Positions 8,894 through 16,092 of a stretch of 36,797 bases of DNA are shown here, in pieces. The DNA is from Alphaproteobacteria bacterium (lineage in GTDB: Bacteria; Pseudomonadota; Alphaproteobacteria; GCA-2731375). Below the pieces are notes generated by a model. It did not search any database, was not told the origin of the DNA, and saw nothing but the letters and a program-made list of their open reading frames with translations. The stretch covers positions 1 through 36,797 of the forward strand of contig JASLMY010000019.1 of assembly GCA_030746295.1 (NCBI GenBank), read 5' to 3'. Each line of letters starts with the position of its first letter. Positions within the stretch are counted from its first letter, which is position 1. The position numbers and the translations under genes were made by a program.

Positions 8894-10411
8894 ATGACGA
8901 GCAAGGACGCAGCGGTCGGCACGACCATCCGCGTCTCGCCATGGCTGATCCTGGCGACGACCACACTGACCTCCACGCTCTACGGGATGAGCGTGACCAT
9001 CGCCAACGTCTCCTTGCCGCAGCTCCAGGGCGCCTTGGCCGCGACGCAGGACCAGATCGCCTGGACGGTGACCTTCAATATCGTCGGCACGGCCGTCGTC
9101 ACGCCCCTGACGGGTTGGCTCACGGCGCGCCTCGGCCAACGGCGGCTGATGTTGTGGTCGGTCGCCGGCTTCACGATCTCCTCCATGCTGTGCGGTTTCG
9201 CGTACAGCCTCGAGGAATTGGTGTTCTACCGCGTCTTTCAGGGCGCGTTCGGGGCACCACTGGTACCGCTCGGCCAAGCGATCGTGCTCGGCGTCTTCCC
9301 GCGCCGGCTTCACACCGTGGCGACGGCGATTTGGGGCATGGGCGTGGTGTTCGGCCCGGTCATCGGCCCGACGATCGGCGGCTATCTGACCGAGGCGTTC
9401 GATTGGCGATGGAGCTTCTACGTCATCGCGCCGTTCAGCGCCCTCGGCCTGGCCGGCGCCTGGCTCTGCATCCACGACCTCGGCTCACGAACGGCGCAGC
9501 GCCTCGACTGGACCGGCTTCCTCGCCCTCTCGATCGCTATCGCCGCGATGCAACTGATGCTGGACCGCGGCCAACGCCTGGATTGGTTCCAGTCGCCCGA
9601 GATCGTCCTCGAGGCGGCGGTGGCGGCGCTCTGCTTTCACGTCTTCGTCGTCCACGTGCTGACCACCCGCACCCCCTATCTCAATCCCGCCTTGTTTCGC
9701 GACCGCAACTACACCATGGGCGCCGTGCTGGTCTTCATCTACGGCATGCTGAATTTCACGCCGATGGTGCTGTATCCGCCGATGTTGCAGGACCTTCGCG
9801 GCTATCCCGAATCGATCATCGGCCTGTTGCTGGCAGCCAGGGGGGTCGGCGCCCTTCTGGGCAACGTCGCGACCGTATGGATCAGCCGAAATCGCCCACG
9901 GTTGGGCCTGGCGCTCGGCTTTGTCGCCCAATCCGCGTCCTGCTGGATGCTGGCGGGGTTCGATATCAACATGACCACCGAAGGCGTCGCCTGGGCCAGC
10001 TTCATTCAGGGCTTCGGCGTCGGCTTGAGTTGGGTGCCGCTGACGGTGATCATGTTCTCCAACACGCCCGCCGCCTATCTGCCGGAAGGAACGGCGGTGC
10101 TGCACCTGCTGCGCAACATCTCCTCCAGCATCTACATCTCCATGACCGTGGCGCTGGTGACCCGCTCGGCGACCGTGAACTACAGCACCATGGGCGGCTG
10201 GGTCAGTCCCTACAACGAGCTTTTGAACTATCCCTTCGTGATCGGCGCCTGGAGCCTGCAATCGGCCGACGGCCTGGCCCGGCTCAGCGGCGAGATCGAG
10301 CGACAGGCCGCCATGATCGGCTATATCAACGCCTTCTACTTGCTGGGCGTGACCGGCCTCGTCTCCTTGCCGTTCATTCTCTTGATCAAGACCAGCGCTC
10401 TAAATCGATAG
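8894..10411 (+). CDS. DHA2-type MFS multidrug exporter
   Basis: This 505-residue inner-membrane protein has about 14 hydrophobic segments, the DHA2 (EmrB/QacA) topology. The first is WLILATTTLTSTLYGMSV with TIANVSLPQLQGAL after it, where DHA2 members usually carry the acidic motif D1; here the acidic residue is absent. It is followed by WTVTFNIVGTAVVTPLTGWL and the motif-A-like loop ARLGQRRLM. GVVFGPVIGPTIGGYL corresponds to motif C of drug antiporters, and DWRWSFYVIAPFS is typical of the family. Such proteins export drugs or other small molecules by proton antiport, usually with an HlyD-type partner; none is adjacent here. ATG 8894 lacks a good ribosome-binding site. Substrate unknown. Confidence 0.88.
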   Translation: MTSKDAAVGTTIRVSPWLILATTTLTSTLYGMSVTIANVSLPQLQGALAATQDQIAWTVTFNIVGTAVVTPLTGWLTARLGQRRLMLWSVAGFTISSMLCGFAYSLEELVFYRVFQGAFGAPLVPLGQAIVLGVFPRRLHTVATAIWGMGVVFGPVIGPTIGGYLTEAFDWRWSFYVIAPFSALGLAGAWLCIHDLGSRTAQRLDWTGFLALSIAIAAMQLMLDRGQRLDWFQSPEIVLEAAVAALCFHVFVVHVLTTRTPYLNPALFRDRNYTMGAVLVFIYGMLNFTPMVLYPPMLQDLRGYPESIIGLLLAARGVGALLGNVATVWISRNRPRLGLALGFVAQSASCWMLAGFDINMTTEGVAWASFIQGFGVGLSWVPLTVIMFSNTPAAYLPEGTAVLHLLRNISSSIYISMTVALVTRSATVNYSTMGGWVSPYNELLNYPFVIGAWSLQSADGLARLSGEIERQAAMIGYINAFYLLGVTGLVSLPFILLIKTSALNR

Positions 10412-10430
10412 CGGGTAGTGTCCTTTTGAT

Positions 10431-10510
10431 TCTAGTGTGCTTTATGGATTTAAAGTTCCTCGCGGCGTCAGTCTCACCCATAAGAGGAACTTCAAATCCA
10501 CCACACTAGA
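10431..10510. repeat. 80-bp palindromic element, MITE-like
   Basis: Inverted arms are TCTAGTGTG (10431-10439) with CACACTAGA (10502-10510), GGATTT (10446-10451) with AAATCC (10494-10499), and AAGTTCCTC (10453-10461) with GAGGAACTT (10484-10492). That gives 24 pairs around a 22-base centre. It lies between the convergent MFS and PilZ genes, is AT-richer than its surroundings and has no coding capacity. The shape suits a miniature transposable element or a bidirectional transcript end. No second copy is seen in the window. Confidence 0.7.
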
Positions 10511-10552
10511 CGATACCGGGCCCGTCCTTGCCATTCCCGTTGGCAGGTCGGC

Positions 10553-11209
10553 CTACGTCTTCCTTCCGAAGAGCCAGCTCCGGAGCCGACCCAAGCCCGA
10601 TTCGGGCCCCGCGTCGGCATCCGAATCGGTGTCGAACTCGACGCCGATCTCACCTTCGGCCAGGCGGCGCACGGTTGCCTTCAAATCGCCATGGCCCTCG
10701 ACATGTAAAACGACCGGGTCGCCCGGAGCGAGCGGCCTGCTGTCCTCCAAGCTGACGCGGGCGCCGGTGTCGGAAAGGTCGACCACCGTGCCCGTCCGCT
10801 CGACCGCGCCGGCGGTCACGCGCGCCTCGGTCTGAACGGCATGGCGTTGCGGCAGTCGCGGCGGTGCGAGCGAGGCGAGGAAACGCGCCAGCCGCGCCTC
10901 GTCGGCGGGCTCTTGAATGAAGCGGATGCCGAGCATGCCGCCCTCGGCGTAGCGCACTTCCGACGAGATCGAGCCGTAGGGCTCCATGCTCAGCACCACC
11001 TCGGTGCCGACGGCCGGCATCTCGCTATCGTCGCATGCGACGCAGGCGCCGCCCGGTGACAGGTCGCGCACGATGCAAACGAGCTCCCGCCCCACGATCC
11101 GCAGATCAGCCCGCAGGTCCACGGTCCAGCGTCGAAAACGCCGCCTCGAAGGATCTATCGCCTGCCAGGGGGCGAAGTTCTTGTCGTCTTCTTCGCTGGG
11201 TCCGCTCAC
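10553..11209 (-). CDS. Tandem PilZ-domain protein, probable c-di-GMP receptor
   Basis: This 218-residue protein has two PilZ-like beta-barrel units. The first covers about residues 22-108, with the basic RRRFRRW stretch and DLSPGGACV, matching the RxxxR and (D/N)xSxxG c-di-GMP contacts. The second covers about 118-205 (QRHAVQTEARV, then DLSDTGARV), where the arginine motif is weak, so it may be structural. PilZ proteins bind cyclic di-GMP and modulate motility, polysaccharide synthesis or enzyme activity. It ends with a basic Trp-containing tail (RLRSWLFGRKT). GTG at 11209 is preceded by a GGGGGAG ribosome-binding site. There is no cyclase or phosphodiesterase nearby, so the pathway it serves is unknown. 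Confidence 0.85.
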   Translation of the reverse strand: MSGPSEEDDKNFAPWQAIDPSRRRFRRWTVDLRADLRIVGRELVCIVRDLSPGGACVACDDSEMPAVGTEVVLSMEPYGSISSEVRYAEGGMLGIRFIQEPADEARLARFLASLAPPRLPQRHAVQTEARVTAGAVERTGTVVDLSDTGARVSLEDSRPLAPGDPVVLHVEGHGDLKATVRRLAEGEIGVEFDTDSDADAGPESGLGRLRSWLFGRKT

Positions 11210-11630
11210 CGGGTCGCTCCCCCGGAAACGCCACTGCTTCGGCTCGTATCCGGTCTTTCGATTGTGGTCGATCGAGCGACGTCGGGCAAGCTCGAGACCG
11301 GCAGGCGGGTCGGGACCGCCGTCAGCTCAAAGTGCCGGCGACACGGTGCCTGCGTCGCTGATCAGCAGGCCGAGGAGCCGGAATGTCGCAAGGCACCGAA
11401 GTGCCGCTTTCCAGAACATGTCGTAGCGTCCGCGTCGTCTCTGCCGCTCGACGATCGAAACTAGGCGATTTTCGCTGAGATGCCGTGAAGAGGCGTTGCG
11501 TTTCGCCAGCCCGTTCGTGTGTCTCGCCATGGCTCGGCCCGAGTGCTATGACCACCATGCATTCACGTTGCCGCCGATCCGTCCGGCACAGGACGTCTTC
11601 TCCGGGTTATCGTAAGAGGATTGCCCCGAC
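11210..11630. other. 421-bp gap between divergent PilZ and thrC genes
   Basis: No convincing gene is seen. A 67-codon minus-strand frame (11530-11327) ends in a hydrophobic stretch but has no ribosome-binding site or family I recognise. A small hairpin GGCAC-CGAA-GTGCC (11392-11405) is followed by GCTTT. Promoters for both flanking genes must lie here; an AAGAGGA ten bases before the thrC ATG is the probable ribosome-binding site. Confidence 0.5.
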
Positions 11631-12878
11631 ATGCGCTTCGATTCGAACCTTCGCCACGAACGGCCGACCTTCACCACCCATCTGGAATGCGCCTATACCG
11701 GCGAACGCTACGAGGCCGACCAACTGCACAATCTCTCGGCCGCCGGCAAACCGCTGCTGGTCCGCTACGACCTGGACGGCGTCGGCGCGGCGATCACCAA
11801 GGACGCGCTCAGCCATCGCGCGGCCGACCTCTGGCGCTACCGCGAGCTTTTGCCGGTGCGCCGCCTTGAAAACATCGTCTCCTTGGGCGAGGCAACGACG
11901 CCGCTCCTGCAACTCGACCGGACGACGGCGGCATTGGGGGCCACAGGCGCGCTGCTGGTCAAGGACGAGGGCCGCCTGCCGACCGGCTCCTTCAAGGCGC
12001 GTGGCCTGGCGCTGGCGGTCGCGATGGCGAAGGAGCTGGGTGTCCAACACATGGCGATGCCGACCAACGGCAATGCAGGCGCCGCGCTGTCGGCCTATGG
12101 TGCCCGCGCCGGCATCAAGACGACGATCTTCTGCCCCGAGGAGACGCCCCAGACCAACGTCGAGGAGATGGCGGTCCAGGGCGCCGATGTCTATCGCGTC
12201 AACGGCCAAATCGACGACTGCGGCAAGTTGGTGGCCGAGGGCAAGGAGACGGTCGGTTGGTTCGACACCTCGACACTGAAGGAGCCCTACCGGATCGAGG
12301 GTAAGAAGACCATGGGGCTCGAGCTCGCCGAGCAGCTCGGCTGGGAAGTGCCGGACGTGATCTTCTATCCGACCGGCGGCGGCACCGGCCTGATCGGCAT
12401 GTGGAAAGCCTTCGACGAGCTGGCCCAAATCGGCTTCCTGGACGACAAGCGCCCGCGCATGGTGGCGGTGCAGGCCAAGGGCTGCGCGCCTATGGTCAAG
12501 GCCTTCGAGGCCGGCCTCGAGCATGCCGAGCGTTGGCAGGACCCACACACCATCGCCAACGGCATGCGCGTGCCGCAAGGCGTCGGCGACTTCCTGATCC
12601 TGCGGGCGGTCCGCGAGAGTGGTGGCTTCGCCATCGCCGTCTCCGACGAGGATATTCTGGCTTGCCTCGACGAGATCGCCCGCCGCGAAGGCCTGCTGCT
12701 CTGCCCGGAAGGCGCCGCGACCTACGCCGCCTACAAGCAGTCGCTCGCCGACGGCCGGGTCGAGAAGGGCGACCGTGTGGTCCTCTTCAACTGCGCCACC
12801 GGGCTCAAATACCCGCTGCCGCCGATCGACCGCAGCCTCGACCGGCACGGCGAAATCGACTACGGCCGCTTTATCTGA
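11631..12878 (+). CDS. thrC: Threonine synthase
   Basis: This 415-residue fold-type II PLP enzyme would convert O-phospho-L-homoserine to L-threonine. The Schiff-base lysine is K122 in LPTGSFKARGLALAV, the phosphate-cradling glycine loop is TGGGTG at 248-253, and TNGNAGAALSAYG near 145 holds the carboxylate-binding asparagine. An N-terminal segment with C20 (HLECAYTGERYEAD) is typical of plant/archaeal-type threonine synthases. PLP lyases such as threonine dehydratase share the fold, but the N-terminal domain and SLGEATTPLL favour ThrC. It appears monocistronic: a TATAAT-like promoter stands in the 96-base gap before the next gene. No threonine/isoleucine attenuator peptide was found upstream. 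Confidence 0.88.
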   Translation: MRFDSNLRHERPTFTTHLECAYTGERYEADQLHNLSAAGKPLLVRYDLDGVGAAITKDALSHRAADLWRYRELLPVRRLENIVSLGEATTPLLQLDRTTAALGATGALLVKDEGRLPTGSFKARGLALAVAMAKELGVQHMAMPTNGNAGAALSAYGARAGIKTTIFCPEETPQTNVEEMAVQGADVYRVNGQIDDCGKLVAEGKETVGWFDTSTLKEPYRIEGKKTMGLELAEQLGWEVPDVIFYPTGGGTGLIGMWKAFDELAQIGFLDDKRPRMVAVQAKGCAPMVKAFEAGLEHAERWQDPHTIANGMRVPQGVGDFLILRAVRESGGFAIAVSDEDILACLDEIARREGLLLCPEGAATYAAYKQSLADGRVEKGDRVVLFNCATGLKYPLPPIDRSLDRHGEIDYGRFI

Positions 12879-12916
12879 GGCGCGCCGAAGAACGGTCCGC
12901 GATTGGCTCGGTCGTC

Positions 12917-12967
12917 TTGCCGGGCGGCAGGCAGACGGCCCTATAATGGCCGTTGATCAGCGGAGGA
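12917..12967 (+). promoter_or_regulatory. Candidate sigma-70 promoter and RBS for the oxidoreductase operon
   Basis: A perfect TATAAT (12942-12947) stands 28 bases before the ATG at 12975. The best -35 candidate is TTGCCG (12917-12922) with a long 19-base spacer. GGAGGA (12962-12967) is a well-placed ribosome-binding site, seven bases from the start codon. TATAAT is rare in such GC-rich sequence. Confidence 0.5.
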
Positions 12968-12974
12968 CGAGTTC

Positions 12975-13961
12975 ATGCGCGCATTGACATGCCGGGCCTG
13001 GGGTGAGGTCGACGACCTGAGGATCGAGGATTTGCCGGTGCCCGAGCCGGCCGCCGACGAGATCCTGATCGACGTCCAAGCGACCGCGGTCAACTACGCC
13101 GATGCCATCATGGTCGCCGGCCACTATCAGACCAAGCCCGCCTTCCCCTTCAGCCCCGGGCTGGAGACCGCCGGCGTCGTCCGGGCCTGCGGTGCCGGGG
13201 TCAGCCGCTTTCGCCCTGGCGACCGAGTGATGGCAATCCTGGCCCACGGCGGTCTCGCCGAGCAGGCGCTGGCCAAGGAGGCCGAGACCTGGGCGATCCC
13301 AAAGACCATGGGCTTCGTCGAAGCCGGCGCCTTTCCGGTCGCCTACATCTCCAGCGACGTCGCCATCCGCTGGCAGGGCCGGCTCGAGGCGGGCGAGACC
13401 ATGCTGGTGCTGGGCGCAGCCGGCGGCGTCGGTCTGACCGCGGTCGAGATCGGCAAGGCCTTCGGCGCCCGCGTCATCGCCGCCGCCAGCACGGCGGAGA
13501 AGCTGGCGACGGCCGCCGCGCACGGCGCCGACGACGGCATCAACTATTCGCAAGAGGATCTGAAGGAACGGGTGATGGCGCTGACCGAGGGCAACGGCGT
13601 CGACGTCTGCTTCGATCCTGTCGGCGGCGACCTCTTCGACGCCGCGCTCTCCTCGCTCGGCTGGGGCGGGCGGATCCTGCTGGTCGGCTTCGTCGGCGGG
13701 ATTCCGAAGATTCCGGCCAACCGACTGTTGGTCAAGCATCGCTCGGCTTTGGGCTCGGCGCTGCGCTATTTCCGTTGGCACGCGCCCGACAAGCTGCAAC
13801 GCTCGGTCGAGGCCCTGCTCGCCTGGTACGAGGCAGGCAAGCTGAAGCCGCTGGTCACGCACCGCTATCCGCTCGACGACGCGGTCGCGGCGATCAAGCT
13901 GCTGACCGAGCGCAAGGCGATGGGCAAGGTCGTGGTCACGATCGGCCCGGATGCCGACTAG
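12975..13961 (+). CDS. NADPH:quinone oxidoreductase, MDR superfamily
   Basis: This 328-residue medium-chain dehydrogenase/reductase lacks the zinc cysteines of alcohol dehydrogenases. The GroES-like N-terminal domain ends near residue 120 and includes AVNYADAIMVAGHYQ and FPFSPGLETAGVV. The Rossmann domain begins with LVLGAAGGVGLTAVEIGKA near residue 145, and CFDPVGGDLFDAAL follows the nucleotide site. Members reduce quinones or enoyl groups with NADPH. It is the first gene of a three-gene plus-strand run: the crotonase ATG follows its stop by 10 bases, and both could act on acyl-CoA or quinone intermediates. Its exact substrate cannot be read. Confidence 0.9.
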   Translation: MRALTCRAWGEVDDLRIEDLPVPEPAADEILIDVQATAVNYADAIMVAGHYQTKPAFPFSPGLETAGVVRACGAGVSRFRPGDRVMAILAHGGLAEQALAKEAETWAIPKTMGFVEAGAFPVAYISSDVAIRWQGRLEAGETMLVLGAAGGVGLTAVEIGKAFGARVIAAASTAEKLATAAAHGADDGINYSQEDLKERVMALTEGNGVDVCFDPVGGDLFDAALSSLGWGGRILLVGFVGGIPKIPANRLLVKHRSALGSALRYFRWHAPDKLQRSVEALLAWYEAGKLKPLVTHRYPLDDAVAAIKLLTERKAMGKVVVTIGPDAD

Positions 13962-13971
13962 GGAGGGGGCC

Positions 13972-14727
13972 ATGGAGATCCGCTGCACCGACCACGGCCC
14001 CCATATCGCCGTCGTCACCATCGACAACGAGCCCAAGCGCAACGCCATGAGCCGGCAGATGATCGCCGATCTGGCGGCGCTATGGGACCGGTTGGAGGCG
14101 TCCGACCACCGCTGCATCGTGCTGACCGGGGCCGGCGACAAGGCCTTCACCTCGGGCGCCGACGTCGGCGGCGATCTCTCGGCCGACGCCGAGCTGGCCC
14201 GGACCATCAATCGGGGCCTCCTGAAGACGCATACCTACCGAAAGCCGATCATCGCCGCGGTCAACGGCGACTGCGCCGCCGGCGGCCTGGAGCTGCTGCT
14301 CTCGACCGACATCCGCGCAGCGGCCCCGCATGCCCGCTTCGGCCTGCCCGAGGTGACCTGGGGCATCTATCCCTTCGGCGGCGCCACCGTGAAGCTGAAC
14401 CACCAGATCGGCCACGTCCATGCGATGGAGTTGCTGTTGACCGGACGGCTGATCGACGCCGAGACGGCGGCCGGCCTCGGCCTCGTCAACCGGGTGGTGC
14501 CGGCGGACGGGCTGATGGACTGGGCCGTCGAGACGGCGGAGGTGGTCGCCGCCAACAGCCCCACGGCGGTGCAGGCCGTGAAGGAACAGATCAGCGCCGA
14601 CATCGCGGCCCACACGCAGTCGCGCGAAGCGCTGGAGCAAGAGCTCGGCGAGCGCGTCCGCGCCAGCGCCCACTTCCGCGAGGGCGTCGCCGCCTTCCGC
14701 GAGAAGCGCAAGCCCGATTACCGCTAG
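13972..14727 (+). CDS. Enoyl-CoA hydratase/isomerase (crotonase) family protein
   Basis: The protein has 251 residues. Crotonase signatures are FTSGADVGGD (first oxyanion segment, about 59-68), AAVNGDCAAGGLELLLSTDI (94-112) and the ARFGLPEVTWGIYPFGG segment (119-135). Two glutamates, E105 and E125, are spaced 20 residues apart, as the two catalytic glutamates of rat mitochondrial hydratase are, so hydratase chemistry is possible. Acyl-CoA specificity is not readable. I chose ATG 13972, preceded by a strong GGGAGGGGG, over an in-frame ATG 21 bases upstream inside the preceding gene. The GFA-family gene follows after 10 bases. Confidence 0.88.
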   Translation: MEIRCTDHGPHIAVVTIDNEPKRNAMSRQMIADLAALWDRLEASDHRCIVLTGAGDKAFTSGADVGGDLSADAELARTINRGLLKTHTYRKPIIAAVNGDCAAGGLELLLSTDIRAAAPHARFGLPEVTWGIYPFGGATVKLNHQIGHVHAMELLLTGRLIDAETAAGLGLVNRVVPADGLMDWAVETAEVVAANSPTAVQAVKEQISADIAAHTQSREALEQELGERVRASAHFREGVAAFREKRKPDYR

Positions 14728-14737
14728 GGAGGCGGAC

Positions 14738-15175
14738 ATGACCCAGCACCATCGGGGCCGCTGCCACTGCGGCAATATCCGCGTCCTCTTCGAGAGCGAG
14801 AAGACGGCGCAAGCGCTTGCCGTCCGGGCCTGCGGGTGCTCGTTCTGCCGCGGCCACGGCGCCCGCACCACCACCGACGCCGAGGGCAGCGCCGAAATCG
14901 AGGTCGCCGACGCGAGCCGCCTCAGCCGCTATCGCTTTGGGCTGAAGACCGCCGATTTCCTGATCTGCGGCAACTGCGGCGCCTACATGGGCGCCCTCTT
15001 CGAGGACGACGACGGCAGCACCTACGTCACCCTCAACACCCGCTATTTCGAGGACCCGGAGGCCTATGCCGCCAACCCCGGCCCGGTCGACTACGAGGCC
15101 GAGAGAGCCGAGGACCGCCGCGCCCGCCGGCGAAAAGTGTGGACGCCGGCGGCGGCGATGCGCGAAGGCGGCTAG
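14738..15175 (+). CDS. GFA/CENP-V family zinc protein
   Basis: This 145-residue protein has the cysteine layout of the GFA (glutathione-dependent formaldehyde-activating enzyme-like) fold: C9 and C11 in GRCHCG, C32/C34/C37 in ACGCSFCRGHG, and C77/C80 in ICGNCGAYMG, expected to bind two zinc ions. Despite the name, most members have unknown function, and true Gfa activity is disputed. The Arg-rich tail (RAEDRRARRRK) is unusual. It is the third gene of the oxidoreductase-crotonase run, 10 bases after the crotonase stop, with ribosome-binding site AGGGAGG. It converges on the phytanoyl-CoA dioxygenase gene with a 9-base gap. Confidence 0.88.
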   Translation: MTQHHRGRCHCGNIRVLFESEKTAQALAVRACGCSFCRGHGARTTTDAEGSAEIEVADASRLSRYRFGLKTADFLICGNCGAYMGALFEDDDGSTYVTLNTRYFEDPEAYAANPGPVDYEAERAEDRRARRRKVWTPAAAMREGG

Positions 15176-15184
15176 CGGCCCGAC

Positions 15185-15997
15185 TCAGGCGACCTGCGCG
15201 CCGGCGCCCAACAACGCGTCGTCATCGATCGGCTGCAAGGGCCGCCAGTCGGTGCCGCGGACGTAAGCGGGCCGGGGATTCTCGACGTCGGCGGGCCGGT
15301 TGGCGCAGGTGTTGTAGCAGAGATAGGCCTGCCAGCGGTTCGTGGCCGAGAGGTTGTGGCCCGAGGCGTGCAGCAGGTTGCAGTCGAAGACCACGGCGTC
15401 GCCCGGCTGCCCGGTCAGCGCCACCGGCGGGCCGTAGCGCCCGATCCGGTTCCGCATCACCTCGGCCGGCACGGCCCAGAGGTGATAGGCGGTGGAGGTG
15501 TCGAAGTGCGGGTCGTGGCGGCCCTCGACATGGCTGCCGGGGAGGAAATAGAGACAGCCGCCGAGCTCGGTCGCCTCGTCCAGCATCACCATGAAGGTCG
15601 TCAGGTCGGGCCGGCGAATGCCGTCCAGCCGCCAGGAGCCGTAGTCTTGGTGCCAGGGCCATACCGAGCCGTCGATAGCGCTCTTTAGGTTGACCTTGGT
15701 GTGGTGCAGGTAGAGGGCGTCGTCGCCCAAGACCTGGCGGGCGACCTCCAGCGTCCGGGGCAGGCGCACGAGGGCGTGCATGGCCGCCGACGCGGTGGCG
15801 CCTTCGCTCTCGTGCATGGCGAACATCGCCTTTGGTGCGCCATCCTCGACCTCGCGCTTGACCTCCTCGGCACGGAGGCCGGCAACCCGCTCGACCTCGC
15901 TGCGCAGGATCGCCACCTCGCCCTCAGAGAAAAGATTGCGAAAAACCAAGAAACCATCGCGCGCGTAGTCGGATTTTTGCTGTTCACTCAGCTGCAT
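15185..15997 (-). CDS. Phytanoyl-CoA dioxygenase (PhyH) family protein
   Basis: This 270-residue protein belongs to the Fe(II)/2-oxoglutarate-dependent PhyH family, which includes ectoine hydroxylase. The iron facial triad is visible as H116 and D118 in WPWHQDYGSW and H210 in NLLHASGHN. R221 in TNRWQAYLCYN is a candidate 2-oxoglutarate ligand. The LGGCLYFLPGSH segment is the family's usual strand. It would hydroxylate a small organic substrate in the cytoplasm; the substrate is unknown. ATG 15997 was chosen for a GAGAGA ribosome-binding site 8-9 bases upstream and a family-like N-terminus (LSEQQKSDYARDGFLVF). It is transcribed divergently from the molybdenum hydroxylase operon, so shared regulation is possible. 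Confidence 0.9.
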   Translation of the reverse strand: MQLSEQQKSDYARDGFLVFRNLFSEGEVAILRSEVERVAGLRAEEVKREVEDGAPKAMFAMHESEGATASAAMHALVRLPRTLEVARQVLGDDALYLHHTKVNLKSAIDGSVWPWHQDYGSWRLDGIRRPDLTTFMVMLDEATELGGCLYFLPGSHVEGRHDPHFDTSTAYHLWAVPAEVMRNRIGRYGPPVALTGQPGDAVVFDCNLLHASGHNLSATNRWQAYLCYNTCANRPADVENPRPAYVRGTDWRPLQPIDDDALLGAGAQVA

Positions 15998-16021
15998 GGC
16001 GGGTTCTCTCCAGAATAGCGG

Positions 16022-16078
16022 TTGCCTAGTCGCCCTTCGGCGAGGCAATTATACAAGCCTGATACGGCGACGTGGCAA
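16022..16078 (-). promoter_or_regulatory. Promoter-like boxes with an adjoining dyad before the PhyH gene
   Basis: On the minus strand TATAAT lies at 16053-16048 and TTGCCA at 16078-16073 (19-base spacer). Next to it a dyad runs TTGCC (16022-16026), a three-base bulge, TCGCC (16030-16034), loop CTTC, GGCGA (16039-16043) and GGCAA (16044-16048). It touches the -10 box and could be an operator or a leader hairpin in the divergent region between the PhyH and molybdenum hydroxylase genes. Confidence 0.4.
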
Positions 16079-16092
16079 GCGGGAGGGGCCGC

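Noticed and set aside
11327..11530. A 67-codon minus-strand frame with a hydrophobic end
   Set aside because: It has no ribosome-binding site, no recognisable family and overlaps a small hairpin; it may be chance in a promoter region.
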